Under the pieces are notes generated by a model. That model was given only the letters and a program-made list of their open reading frames with translations, was not told the origin of the DNA and did not search any database. From an uncultured Eubacteriales bacterium (lineage in GTDB: Bacteria > Bacillota_A > Clostridia > Christensenellales > Aristaeellaceae): a DNA stretch of 5,760 bases. The number at the start of each line of letters is the position of its first letter. The first letter of the stretch is position 1. Both the position numbers and the translations under genes were made by a program. Location: assembly GCA_900313545.1 (NCBI GenBank), contig OMRS01000030.1, positions 1 to 5,760 of the forward strand, in the 5' to 3' direction. Below are positions 1 to 5,760 of this stretch, in pieces.

Positions 1-260
1 AGCAGCATCCAGCGCTGATCAGGGGAACCTGATGCAACTTCCAGGGTGACACGCTGTCCGGGCTCGGGATACTGCCCGAATGAAGAGAGGCATTGCGGCC
101 CTTGACCGGCCTTGATGATAAAGGCATCCGAGGCGTCTGCTCTTTTGAGCTGAAAGCGTGGGGGGTCTTCCGGCCGGGAAGAAACGGCAAGAGAAGAACC
201 TTCTGCACTGCAAAGAAGCGCCCCGGTACCGGAGGACGGGGAGATGGAATATTCGCCTTC
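1..260 (-). other. Ricin B-type beta-trefoil segment of the glycosyltransferase, truncated by the window edge
   Basis: After the last membrane helix (residues 516-533) the protein continues as a soluble tail. From residue 568 two similar units follow one another. The first opens with GEYSI and closes with PRFQL (601-605), a degenerate form of the QxW signature. The second opens with AFIIKAG (613-619), carries a CLSSFG segment and a GQRVTLEV strand, and closes with DQRWML (648-653). Ricin-type trefoils have three such units, so a third would lie beyond the left edge. Its position after the final helix suggests it faces outside and may bind sugar. This is a motif-level reading and no fold prediction was possible. 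Confidence 0.5.
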
Positions 261-1961
261 GGGGAGAAGGACGAAGCGGTGGGCGTCAAGGTAAAACTGA
301 TACTCATCGCTCTGATCCTCCGGAATAAAGAGATTGTTGAGTAGCGAAAAACGCTGCGTGGCGACGATTCCGGAAAAAACCAGCAGGCCTGCGATGACCG
401 CCGGGAAGAGGGAACGGGAAGGGCTCAGGAGAGTCCGTACGGGCGCCGCATACAGCCTTCGATATCCCGAAGCGGAAAGAGGAAACAGCAGGAGAAAGAA
501 GGGGAGGGTATACTGACACTTGGCTTCCCAGAAGGTGTGAAAGACAAAGCCGCCGATAAAGACGATCTGATAAAAGAAGCCGGAAGCGTCTTCGCCGGGC
601 GTCAGCAGAAGGAAAAAGAGGACACCGCACAGGAGAATGAACTGGAGGGCATTCAGACAGGGGTGGACCCATGCGGCTCCCCTGACGGACAGCAGCAGAT
701 AGATCAGTCTGCCGGGACGAAAAGGTTCTGCGGGGGACATGACCTGATTGATGTGAAATGCCTGAAAATCGGGATTGTTCCATTGAGAGGCGTTTTTTTT
801 GACAAAGAAACGCAGTGCGCCCCTTGGATTGCGGATAAACTCGCTGATGCGACGCTCCAGTGCTGCGCGGCAGGCTTCTCCCTGCCGGTCGTAATCGAAC
901 TGGCTGGAGCGGTAGCTTCCGGTGGTCGAATGGTTCCACCAGCCATTGGCCCGTTCTTCATCCTCCTGAAGGCCCATGGAGACCCAGGCGAGGGGATGCA
1001 TGCCCCGGCCGATTTTCTGGCCGGAAAGCTGCTCTATCCCGGCGACTGCAAGAGACTGGGTCAGCAGCAGGACGGACAGAAAGAAGGGGAGCAGGCAGAG
1101 AAGGTCTGCGCGTCTGGCGGACAGGGCCTCATGGACAGTGAAGAGCATGAGGCCGATGAGAAAGATCAGATAGTTGTTTTTGAGAAACACCGCCAGAAAA
1201 ATGCAGACAATGGACAGTGCGGCCGAGCGCACGTCTTTCCTTTGGATAAAGACCAGGAGGGAACGGTAGGCAAAGACGGACAGGGCAAGCCCCGGAAGGG
1301 TCCCGTAAATAAAGGGAACATAGAGGAAGAGGGGAACAAAGGCGATGCAAAGAGGAAGAAGAAAACAGACGGAGGAACTGTCCTCTCCGGACAGGCGGAG
1401 GATTTCACAAAGGCTCCCCAGAAGCCATACGACACAGAGCGCATTGAGCAGCTGAAAAACGAGATAATTGTCTGTGCCCGCCAGCAGGGAGAGCAGATAG
1501 GAGAACAGGATGAAACCGGACTGGTGAGGATAGACGTTCAGATATCCGCCTTCCAGGAAAGGCTCGGAGCTGCGCTGGTGCAGGGCCCTGACGGTCTGGA
1601 ACACCTGGAGCTGATCCGCATAGGGCTGCTGCTGAGTCAGGAGCACCAGTCCCGTGCAGAGAAGACCGGCAAGGAGGAGCATCCCGTTCCTGAAGGCCCC
1701 CGGACGCCCGGAGATGTCCGGGACCGGGCGCTTTTTTGCATGCAGGTGCCTGTGAAGAAAGATGAGGGAGATGAATCCGGCCTCAATCAAGAGATTACCA
1801 AGACACCGGTCCGGCAGCAGATAGGTGTGCTCGGTGTCAGAAATGGCAGACGTGGAGAAGGCCGCCAGAAGAATCAGATAGAGGATGACAAGACCAAAGA
1901 GCAGCCGGACCAGCCGGTTGATGAGCCGGGAGACGACGCCCCGGGACGTGATAGGTTGCAT
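1..1961 (-). CDS. GT-C (GT39/PMT-like) membrane glycosyltransferase with C-terminal ricin-type beta-trefoil, 3' end outside window
   Basis: The frame stays open for 653 codons from the ATG at 1961-1959 and leaves the window without a stop. Seen: about 12-14 hydrophobic segments, for example residues 16-38, 52-72, 92-109, 146-187, 197-238, 246-276, 284-304, 437-453, 462-500 and 516-533. An Asp lies in the first extracytoplasmic loop (YADQ, D116), followed by YPHQSGF (144-150). A long Trp-rich loop (about 305-415) contains MGLQ and NGWWNH, and FWEAK (477-481) precedes a late helix. These suit GT-C enzymes that transfer sugars from polyprenyl-phosphate donors outside the membrane; donor and acceptor are unknown. 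Residues 568-653 form two ricin-like repeats, the second ending in a QRW motif (649-651). The gene starts 16 nt after metA stops, so it is probably co-transcribed. Family assignment is by pattern recognition; the lectin call is less certain than the membrane call. Confidence 0.8.
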   Translation of the reverse strand, partial: MQPITSRGVVSRLINRLVRLLFGLVILYLILLAAFSTSAISDTEHTYLLPDRCLGNLLIEAGFISLIFLHRHLHAKKRPVPDISGRPGAFRNGMLLLAGLLCTGLVLLTQQQPYADQLQVFQTVRALHQRSSEPFLEGGYLNVYPHQSGFILFSYLLSLLAGTDNYLVFQLLNALCVVWLLGSLCEILRLSGEDSSSVCFLLPLCIAFVPLFLYVPFIYGTLPGLALSVFAYRSLLVFIQRKDVRSAALSIVCIFLAVFLKNNYLIFLIGLMLFTVHEALSARRADLLCLLPFFLSVLLLTQSLAVAGIEQLSGQKIGRGMHPLAWVSMGLQEDEERANGWWNHSTTGSYRSSQFDYDRQGEACRAALERRISEFIRNPRGALRFFVKKNASQWNNPDFQAFHINQVMSPAEPFRPGRLIYLLLSVRGAAWVHPCLNALQFILLCGVLFFLLLTPGEDASGFFYQIVFIGGFVFHTFWEAKCQYTLPFFLLLFPLSASGYRRLYAAPVRTLLSPSRSLFPAVIAGLLVFSGIVATQRFSLLNNLFIPEDQSDEYQFYLDAHRFVLLPEGEYSISPSSGTGALLCSAEGSSLAVSSRPEDPPRFQLKRADASDAFIIKAGQGPQCLSSFGQYPEPGQRVTLEVASGSPDQRWML

Positions 1962-1977
1962 GGTGCCCCCCATATGC
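1962..1977 (-). promoter_or_regulatory. metA/glycosyltransferase junction with G-run ribosome binding site and two possible starts
   Basis: Only 16 nt separate the metA stop (1980-1978) from the chosen ATG (1961-1959). A run of six G (1971-1966), 4 nt before this ATG, is the only Shine-Dalgarno-like signal. A second in-frame ATG at 1973-1971 would add MGGT to the N-terminus but has no purine-rich site in front of it; the G-run would lie inside its own coding region. I prefer 1961, but 1973 cannot be excluded. No terminator fits in this gap, so translation probably follows on from metA. Confidence 0.45.
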
Positions 1978-2904
1978 TCAGGCCTGTTCTGAAATCATCG
2001 CCAGATCGTATGGCGTGGTCTGATAGACGAAGTAGTTGAGCCAGTTGCAGAACAGGAGGTTGGCATGCGCGCGCCAGCGGACCACAGGTTCCCGGGACGG
2101 ATCGTTGTCCGGATAGTAATTATAGGGAACATGAATGGGCTTCCCGGCGTCCAGGTCCCGGCGGTATTCCGCCTGAAGCGTCAGAGGATCGTATTCGGAA
2201 TGACCCGTGACAAAGAACTGCTTGTATTTGCGGCCATATACGGCGTAGACGCCCGCTTCGCGGGAGGAGGCGAGAACCTGCAGCTGGGGAACGGCTTCGA
2301 TGTGGGAGCGCTCGATGGTGGTGTGCCGGCTGTGGGGAACATAGAACACATCGTCAAATCCCCGGAAGAGCATGCTTTGGCGGTACTCCACCTGATGGGG
2401 ATAGACCCCGAAGAGCTTCTCGGGCAGGGGCAGCTTGGGGATGCCGTAGTGGTGGTACAGGCCTGCCTGGGCGGCCCAGCAGATGTGGAAGGTGGAATGA
2501 ACATGGGTACGGGTCCAGTCCATCAGCTCGCACAGTTCCGGCCAGTAGTCCACCTCCTCAAAGTCCAGATGCTCAACGGGCGCACCGGTAATGATGCAGC
2601 CGTCAAAGTTCCGGTGGCGGACCTCCTGAAAGGACTTATAGAACGCCTGAAGGTGTTCCGGCGGGGTGTTCTGGGAAACGTGGTTGACCGGGGAAATGAA
2701 TTCCAGGTTGATCTGCAGGGATGTATTGCCCAGAAGCCGGGAAAACTGGATCTCGGTCTCAATCTTTTTGGGCATGAGATTGACCAGCAGGATCTCCAGC
2801 GGCCGGATATCCTGCGTGACCGCACGGTCAAGGGGCATGACAAAGATGTTTTCCCGGTGAAGCACATCGACCGCCGGCAGATCATTCGGTATCCGTATGG
2901 GCAT
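1978..2904 (-). CDS. metA: Homoserine O-acetyltransferase, MetA family
   Basis: This 308-residue protein transfers an acyl group from acyl-CoA to the hydroxyl of homoserine in the cytoplasm, the committed step of methionine synthesis. Length and landmarks match the MetA (HTS) family. The nucleophile Cys142 sits in FHICWAAQAGLYHHYGIPK, His235 and Glu237 in TGHSEYDP complete the catalytic set, and lysines 46-47 lie in MPKKIETE. Position 111 is Glu (GAPVEHLDF); in characterised MetA proteins Glu here goes with acetyl-CoA and Gly with succinyl-CoA, so acetyl-CoA is predicted (the enzyme is sometimes named metAA). The start is fixed by an AAAGGAG site (2919-2913) ending 8 nt before the ATG. It lies 19 nt downstream of metY and 16 nt upstream of the glycosyltransferase gene, within an apparent operon. 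Family call is near certain; acyl donor is inferred. Confidence 0.96.
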   Translation of the reverse strand: MPIRIPNDLPAVDVLHRENIFVMPLDRAVTQDIRPLEILLVNLMPKKIETEIQFSRLLGNTSLQINLEFISPVNHVSQNTPPEHLQAFYKSFQEVRHRNFDGCIITGAPVEHLDFEEVDYWPELCELMDWTRTHVHSTFHICWAAQAGLYHHYGIPKLPLPEKLFGVYPHQVEYRQSMLFRGFDDVFYVPHSRHTTIERSHIEAVPQLQVLASSREAGVYAVYGRKYKQFFVTGHSEYDPLTLQAEYRRDLDAGKPIHVPYNYYPDNDPSREPVVRWRAHANLLFCNWLNYFVYQTTPYDLAMISEQA

Positions 2905-2923
2905 GGGGGAGCTCCTTTCTGAT

Positions 2924-4204
2924 TCAGATCTTCTCGAGTGCCTGGCTCAGGTCATCCATCAGGTCCTGAGCGTTTTCCAGACCGCAGCTCAGGCGGATGA
3001 GTCCGGCAGGGATCCCTGCAGCGGCAAGCTGTTCATCGGTCATCTGGCGGTGGGTGGTCGAAGCGGGGTTGAGGCAGCAGGTCCGGGCATCCGCCACATG
3101 GGTTTCAATTGCGGCAAGCTTCAGACTGTTCATAAAACGGGAAGCCGCCTCCCGGCCGCCGACCAGTTCAAAGCTGATGACGCCGCAGGACCCCTGGGGA
3201 AGATACTTGAGCGCGCGCGCATGGTAAGGGTCCCCCGGAAGACCGCAGTAGTTGACATGGGTGACCTTGGGATGCTGCAGCAGGAACTCCGCGATGCGCT
3301 GGGCGTTCTCGCAGTGCCTGGCCATCCGGACGTGGAGGCTTTCAAGTCCCAGATTCAGATAGAAGGCGCTCTGGGGGGAGAGGACACAGCCGAAGTCCCG
3401 CATGAGCTGCGCGGTGCATTTGGTGATGAACGCGCCGCCCATTCCGAATTTTTCAGCATAGGTGATCCCGTGATAGCTTTCGTCAGGGGTGCACAGACCG
3501 GGGAATTTGTCCCGGTGCTGCATCCAGTCGAAATGACCGCCGTCGATGATGGCGCCGCCGACGGCCGTGCCATGGCCGTCCATGTACTTTGTGGTCGAGT
3601 GGGTGACGATATCCGCACCCCATTCGATGGGACGGCAGTTGATGGGGGTGGCGAAGGTGTTGTCGACGACAAGCGGTACACCGTGAGCATGAGCTGCTTT
3701 TGCAAACTGCTCGATATCCAGAACCGTCAGAGCGGGATTGGCGATGGTTTCGCCAAAGACCAGTTTGGTATTGTCCTGGAATGCCGCGTCGAGCTCTTCG
3801 TCAGTGCAGTCCGGAGAGACAAAGGTAACGGAGATGCCCATCCGGGCCATGGTGACACTGATCAGATTGAAGGTTCCGCCATAGATGCTGGAGGAGGCCA
3901 CGATGTGATCCCCGCAGGAGGCCAGATTGAACATGGCAAAGAAGTTGGCGGCCTGACCTGAGGAGGTCAGCATGGCAGCGCTTCCGCCCTCCAGAGAACA
4001 GATCTTTGCGGCAACCTGGTCACAGGTGGGATTCTGGAGGCGGGAATAGAAATAGCCGGAAGCTTCCAGATCAAAAAGCTTTCCCATTTCTTCGCCGCTG
4101 TCATAGCGGAACGTGGTTGACTGGATGATGGGAATCTGACGGGGCTGTCCGTTTCCCGGGGTATAGCCTGCCTGTACGCAGCGGGTCTCAATTTTCTGAT
4201 TCAT
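2924..4204 (-). CDS. metY: O-acetylhomoserine sulfhydrylase (aminocarboxypropyltransferase), PLP-dependent
   Basis: The product has 426 residues, the usual size for this Cys/Met-metabolism PLP enzyme. It makes homocysteine from O-acetylhomoserine and sulfide in the cytoplasm. The PLP lysine is K206 in THSTTKYMDGHG. Y53 and R55 in YFYSRLQNPT should bind cofactor phosphate from the partner subunit, Y108 (SSIYGG) stacks on the ring, D181 (DNTFATP) contacts the pyridine nitrogen, and R404 (IRLSCGLE) holds the substrate carboxylate. The insert after K206 (DGGHFDWMQHRDKF to about residue 265) separates OAH sulfhydrylases from the shorter cystathionine gamma-synthases. The frame is open upstream to 4495, but a strong AGAAGGAGG site lies just before 4204 and the family N-terminus starts there. 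It is the first gene of the leftward operon, and the next gene, metA, makes its substrate. MetB-like side activity cannot be excluded. Confidence 0.95.
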   Translation of the reverse strand: MNQKIETRCVQAGYTPGNGQPRQIPIIQSTTFRYDSGEEMGKLFDLEASGYFYSRLQNPTCDQVAAKICSLEGGSAAMLTSSGQAANFFAMFNLASCGDHIVASSSIYGGTFNLISVTMARMGISVTFVSPDCTDEELDAAFQDNTKLVFGETIANPALTVLDIEQFAKAAHAHGVPLVVDNTFATPINCRPIEWGADIVTHSTTKYMDGHGTAVGGAIIDGGHFDWMQHRDKFPGLCTPDESYHGITYAEKFGMGGAFITKCTAQLMRDFGCVLSPQSAFYLNLGLESLHVRMARHCENAQRIAEFLLQHPKVTHVNYCGLPGDPYHARALKYLPQGSCGVISFELVGGREAASRFMNSLKLAAIETHVADARTCCLNPASTTHRQMTDEQLAAAGIPAGLIRLSCGLENAQDLMDDLSQALEKI

Positions 4205-4210
4205 GGGAAT

Positions 4211-4219
4211 CCTCCTTCT
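4211..4219 (-). promoter_or_regulatory. Strong ribosome binding site that fixes the metY start
   Basis: On the minus strand AGAAGGAGG ends 6 nt before the ATG at 4204-4202, close to a perfect match to the 16S rRNA tail. It settles the start against in-frame codons up to 4495, which would lie upstream of the leftward promoter. Confidence 0.85.
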
Positions 4220-4235
4220 GGAAGAAATAGATGAT

Positions 4236-4287
4236 GGGAACCGGGTCCCGGATGAACCGGGGCAGGACTCGGGCAGGAATCCCTGCC
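4236..4287 (-). promoter_or_regulatory. Mutually exclusive hairpins in the metY leader
   Basis: Reading leftward, GGCAGG (4287-4282) can pair with CCTGCC at 4277-4272 across a GATT loop, or with an identical CCTGCC at 4266-4261. Next, CCCGG (4261-4257) can pair with CCGGG (4251-4247), while GGGA (4249-4246) can instead pair with TCCC (4239-4236). Duplicated and overlapping arms of this kind suit a switching leader RNA, but could also be chance in GC-rich sequence. No S-box or T-box signature is visible. Confidence 0.35.
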
Positions 4288-4293
4288 GGCCTG

Positions 4294-4330
4294 AAAAAAG
4301 AAAAGCTTTCCGGGTGAAGCCCGGGCTTTC
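4294..4330 (-). terminator. Terminator-like hairpin in the metY 5' leader, possible attenuator
   Basis: Minus-strand stem: GAAAGC (4330-4325) pairs with GCTTTT (4306-4301, the last pair G-U), and CCGGG (4324-4320) with CCCGG (4314-4310), around a CTTCA loop. An AAA bulge (4309-4307) lies on the 3' side. One C, then six T (4299-4294), follows directly. This is the layout of an intrinsic terminator, yet it sits between the promoter and metY, which suggests premature termination under some condition. It is not a terminator in the rightward direction, which lacks the T-run. No upstream gene needs it. Confidence 0.5.
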
Positions 4331-4364
4331 CGTGTGGGACAGGGGTAGACGCGCGAATGCATGT

Positions 4365-4374
4365 ATCATAGCAC
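4365..4374 (-). promoter_or_regulatory. Extended -10 promoter for the metY-metA-glycosyltransferase operon
   Basis: Minus-strand TATGAT (4370-4365) matches the sigma-A -10 in five of six positions and has a TG one base upstream (4373-4372 region, TGTGC), giving an extended -10. No good -35 is found at 16-18 nt spacing (TGTTCT at 17 nt is poor), which extended -10 promoters tolerate. Initiation near 4358 would give a leader of about 150 nt before metY. Confidence 0.5.
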
Positions 4375-4405
4375 AAGGGATAATGAAAGAACAGAAAAAC
4401 CGTTT

Positions 4406-4434
4406 TTGACAATCACAGGACAATTTAGTACACT
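4406..4434 (+). promoter_or_regulatory. Sigma-A-type promoter for the acyltransferase gene
   Basis: A perfect TTGACA (4406-4411), a 17-nt spacer and TACACT (4429-4434, four of six matches) form a good housekeeping promoter reading rightward. Initiation would fall near 4441, leaving a leader of about 80 nt. It is divergent from, and close to, the leftward -10 at 4365-4370, so the two transcription units share upstream DNA. Confidence 0.65.
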
Positions 4435-4442
4435 TTGGGAAA

Positions 4443-4515
4443 TCGTCACCGGGACGAAGGAGAAGGTCTGAGGGACCAGTGAAGGTGCGTTCCAAGGGAT
4501 GGAACAGAGAAGAGG
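4443..4515 (+). promoter_or_regulatory. Acyltransferase leader: three small hairpins and ribosome binding site
   Basis: Short inverted repeats occur at 4443-4457 (TCGTC/GACGA), 4465-4477 (GGTC/GACC) and 4489-4505 (GTTCC/GGAAC). The last ends 6 nt before the Shine-Dalgarno GAGG (4512-4515), which stands 6 nt before the ATG at 4522. No T-run follows any of them, so they are not terminators. They are weak enough to be chance; the ribosome binding site itself is convincing. Confidence 0.35.
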
Positions 4516-4521
4516 AAATTT

Positions 4522-5601
4522 ATGTCACAATCAGAAAATGCACGGTCTGCAGGGAGACTGTGGTACCTGGACCTGCTGCGGATTCTCGCCATTTTCACCA
4601 TTGTCCTGATCCATGTGTCCCCCCAGGGGTATCTGAAAGTCGATGTCCGTTCAGGAGAATGGAACGTCATGAATCTGATTACCTGCGTCAGCTGTTGGAA
4701 TGTTCCGGTCTTCTACATGATCAGCGGGGCGCTGTTTCTGGGACGGAAGAGACACCAGCCGGTCAGGGAGCTGTACAGAAAATCCATTCTGAGGATCCTG
4801 ACCTGTTTTCTGTTCTGGTCAGCCGTGTATGCGGGGGTCTACTGCATCATGACCGGAAAGGGAAAATGGACCTTCCTCAACCAGTTCCTGCGGGGCCATT
4901 ACCACATGTGGTTCATCTTTGTGATCCTGGGTCTGTACTGGGCAACCCCTGTGATCCGGCAGATCACGGCATCCAGGAAAGTGACAGAGTACTTCCTTGT
5001 GGCAGGATTTGTCCTGACCTACGGAACGACACGGATCCTCTTCCTCCTGAAGCAGATTCACGTGCCCCATGAGGACGTGCTGGATTCCCTGATTTCCGCC
5101 AATGCGCAGATCAACCCCTACCGGGCGCTCAACGCGCTGTATTATTATATCCTCGGGCATTATCTGAATGACACGATCCTGACCCGCAGGCAGAAAACCG
5201 GATGGATCCTTGCGGGAGCTGCGGGCTTCCTCATGCTGACAGCGCTGACCATCTGGCATTCCATGCGACTGGGGAGAACCAGTTCGGAGTTCAATTCGGA
5301 TGACACCCTGGGGACGCTGCTGTATACAGCGGGGATGTTTGTCCTGCTCAGGAGCATTCTGGAAAACCGGACCCCTTCCCCCCGGGCGAAAAAGGTGATT
5401 GGCGCACTGTCCTCATGGACATTTGGAATCTACCTGATTCATCCGCTGATTCTGGAAAGGCTGAATCCCGTGTTCGAGGTGACAACGCCTCTGGCGCTCC
5501 TGGGACAGATCCTGGGAACCACACTGCTTGTGTACATCTGTGCCATGGCAGCCTCAGCGCTGCTTCACCTCGTTCCCATTGCCAGAAAAACCATCGTATG
5601 A
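4522..5601 (+). CDS. Acyltransferase-3 family membrane protein (probable O-acyltransferase)
   Basis: The 359-residue product is an integral membrane protein of the acyltransferase-3 (WecH/OafA-like) family, which moves acetyl or similar groups from a CoA donor onto sugars or other extracytoplasmic acceptors. Seen: YLDLLRILAIF then the family His at residue 31 (LIHVSP) in the first helix, WNVPVFYMISGALFL (60-74), WFIFVILGLYWATPVI (131-146) and TFGIYLIHPLI (301-311). About ten hydrophobic segments fit the family topology, and the length is typical for a stand-alone member without an SGNH domain. It has its own promoter and a GAGG ribosome binding site 6 nt before the ATG. Its stop overlaps the start of the next open frame (ATGA). 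The acceptor is unknown; the glycosyltransferase on the other side of the met genes hints at surface glycan work, but that is only inference. Confidence 0.9.
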   Translation: MSQSENARSAGRLWYLDLLRILAIFTIVLIHVSPQGYLKVDVRSGEWNVMNLITCVSCWNVPVFYMISGALFLGRKRHQPVRELYRKSILRILTCFLFWSAVYAGVYCIMTGKGKWTFLNQFLRGHYHMWFIFVILGLYWATPVIRQITASRKVTEYFLVAGFVLTYGTTRILFLLKQIHVPHEDVLDSLISANAQINPYRALNALYYYILGHYLNDTILTRRQKTGWILAGAAGFLMLTALTIWHSMRLGRTSSEFNSDDTLGTLLYTAGMFVLLRSILENRTPSPRAKKVIGALSSWTFGIYLIHPLILERLNPVFEVTTPLALLGQILGTTLLVYICAMAASALLHLVPIARKTIV

Positions 5602-5760
5602 TCCCGGGAAGGGGCGCTTTGGCGGAGCACTTTGAGCGGCAGATCACAGGGATGTTTCTGTTTAAGACAGAGAATCCGCGGACGGGACCGGACCTGCCGC
5701 ACAGGTGCCGGATCAACCTGAGGAAGGCAGAGCGCCGGTGCGTGCCTGCCGTCCCGGCTG
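5598..5760 (+). CDS. Unrecognised open frame coupled to the acyltransferase, 3' end outside window
   Basis: The ATG at 5598-5600 overlaps the acyltransferase stop in an ATGA arrangement typical of translational coupling. The frame stays open for 54 codons to the window edge, and third positions are rich in G and C, as in the neighbouring gene. The other two plus frames close soon after 5601. The visible N-terminus begins MIPGRGALAEHFERQ and is basic and hydrophilic; I recognise no family in it. No Shine-Dalgarno precedes the ATG, so expression would depend on coupling. An internal ATG at 5652 is an alternative start. The frame could be chance, as 160 bases are too few to decide. Confidence 0.35.
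   Translation, partial: MIPGRGALAEHFERQITGMFLFKTENPRTGPDLPHRCRINLRKAERRCVPAVPA

Noticed and set aside
537..2039. 500-codon plus-strand open frame
   Set aside because: It lies in exact antisense register with the membrane glycosyltransferase, starts with GTG without a ribosome binding site, and gives a charged, low-complexity product matching no family. The opposite strand shows clear membrane helices and GT-C motifs.
2065..2922. 285-codon plus-strand open frame
   Set aside because: Antisense register shadow of metA, whose catalytic residues and length are unmistakable.
2897..3961. 354-codon plus-strand open frame
   Set aside because: Antisense register shadow of metY; no promoter or ribosome binding site, and it crosses the metA/metY junction.
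4205..4360. SAM-I (S-box) riboswitch or Met T-box in the metY leader
   Set aside because: Looked for because of the gene context. The conserved S-box core and the T-box AGGGTGG-type motif are absent on the minus strand.
4205..4495. N-terminal extension of MetY up to 4495
   Set aside because: The extra 97 codons cross the leftward promoter and leader, resemble no family, and are made unnecessary by the strong AGAAGGAGG site before 4204.
4479..5072. 197-codon plus-strand frame overlapping the acyltransferase start
   Set aside because: Shifted-frame shadow; the acyltransferase frame carries all the membrane helices and family motifs.
5348..5716. 122-codon minus-strand open frame at the acyltransferase end
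   Set aside because: Overlaps the well-supported acyltransferase on the other strand, with no ribosome binding site and an Arg/Trp-rich product of no known family.

Overview
The window reads as part of a Gram-positive, Firmicutes-type chromosome of fairly high GC content. The grounds are strong AGGAGG-type ribosome binding sites, sigma-A-like promoters, very tight gene packing, and protein families typical of that phylum. This is inference from style; I cannot name the genus. I see no mobile element, tRNA, rRNA, CRISPR array or recognisable insertion sequence.

Left two thirds (1-4204), all on the minus strand: three genes read leftward from one promoter region. First comes metY (4204-2924), encoding O-acetylhomoserine sulfhydrylase. 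After 19 nt comes metA (2904-1978), encoding a homoserine O-acyltransferase. After another 16 nt comes a large polytopic membrane glycosyltransferase (1961 to beyond the left edge). MetA carries Glu at position 111, the residue linked to acetyl-CoA use, so the pair forms a coherent two-step route: homoserine to O-acetylhomoserine (MetA), then direct sulfhydrylation to homocysteine (MetY). The third gene has GT-C (GT39/PMT-like) features and a C-terminal segment that looks like a ricin-type beta-trefoil lectin, cut by the window edge. Its place behind two methionine genes is odd and may be plain transcriptional hitch-hiking.

Intergenic region (4205-4521, 317 bp): a divergent control region. 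Leftward there is an extended -10 element, then a leader of about 150 nt with a terminator-like hairpin, a U-run and further mutually exclusive hairpins before the metY ribosome binding site. I find no S-box (SAM-I) or T-box consensus, so the leader may be a different or degenerate attenuator. Rightward there is a near-consensus promoter (TTGACA, 17 nt, TACACT) and a roughly 80-nt leader with three small hairpins.

Right part (4522-5760), plus strand: a ten-helix acyltransferase-3 family membrane protein (4522-5601), probably an O-acyltransferase acting on a surface glycan. An open reading frame starts in an ATGA overlap with its stop and runs off the right edge; its product is not recognised.

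The long plus-strand open frames opposite the three minus-strand genes lie in exact codon register with them and are judged to be shadows.
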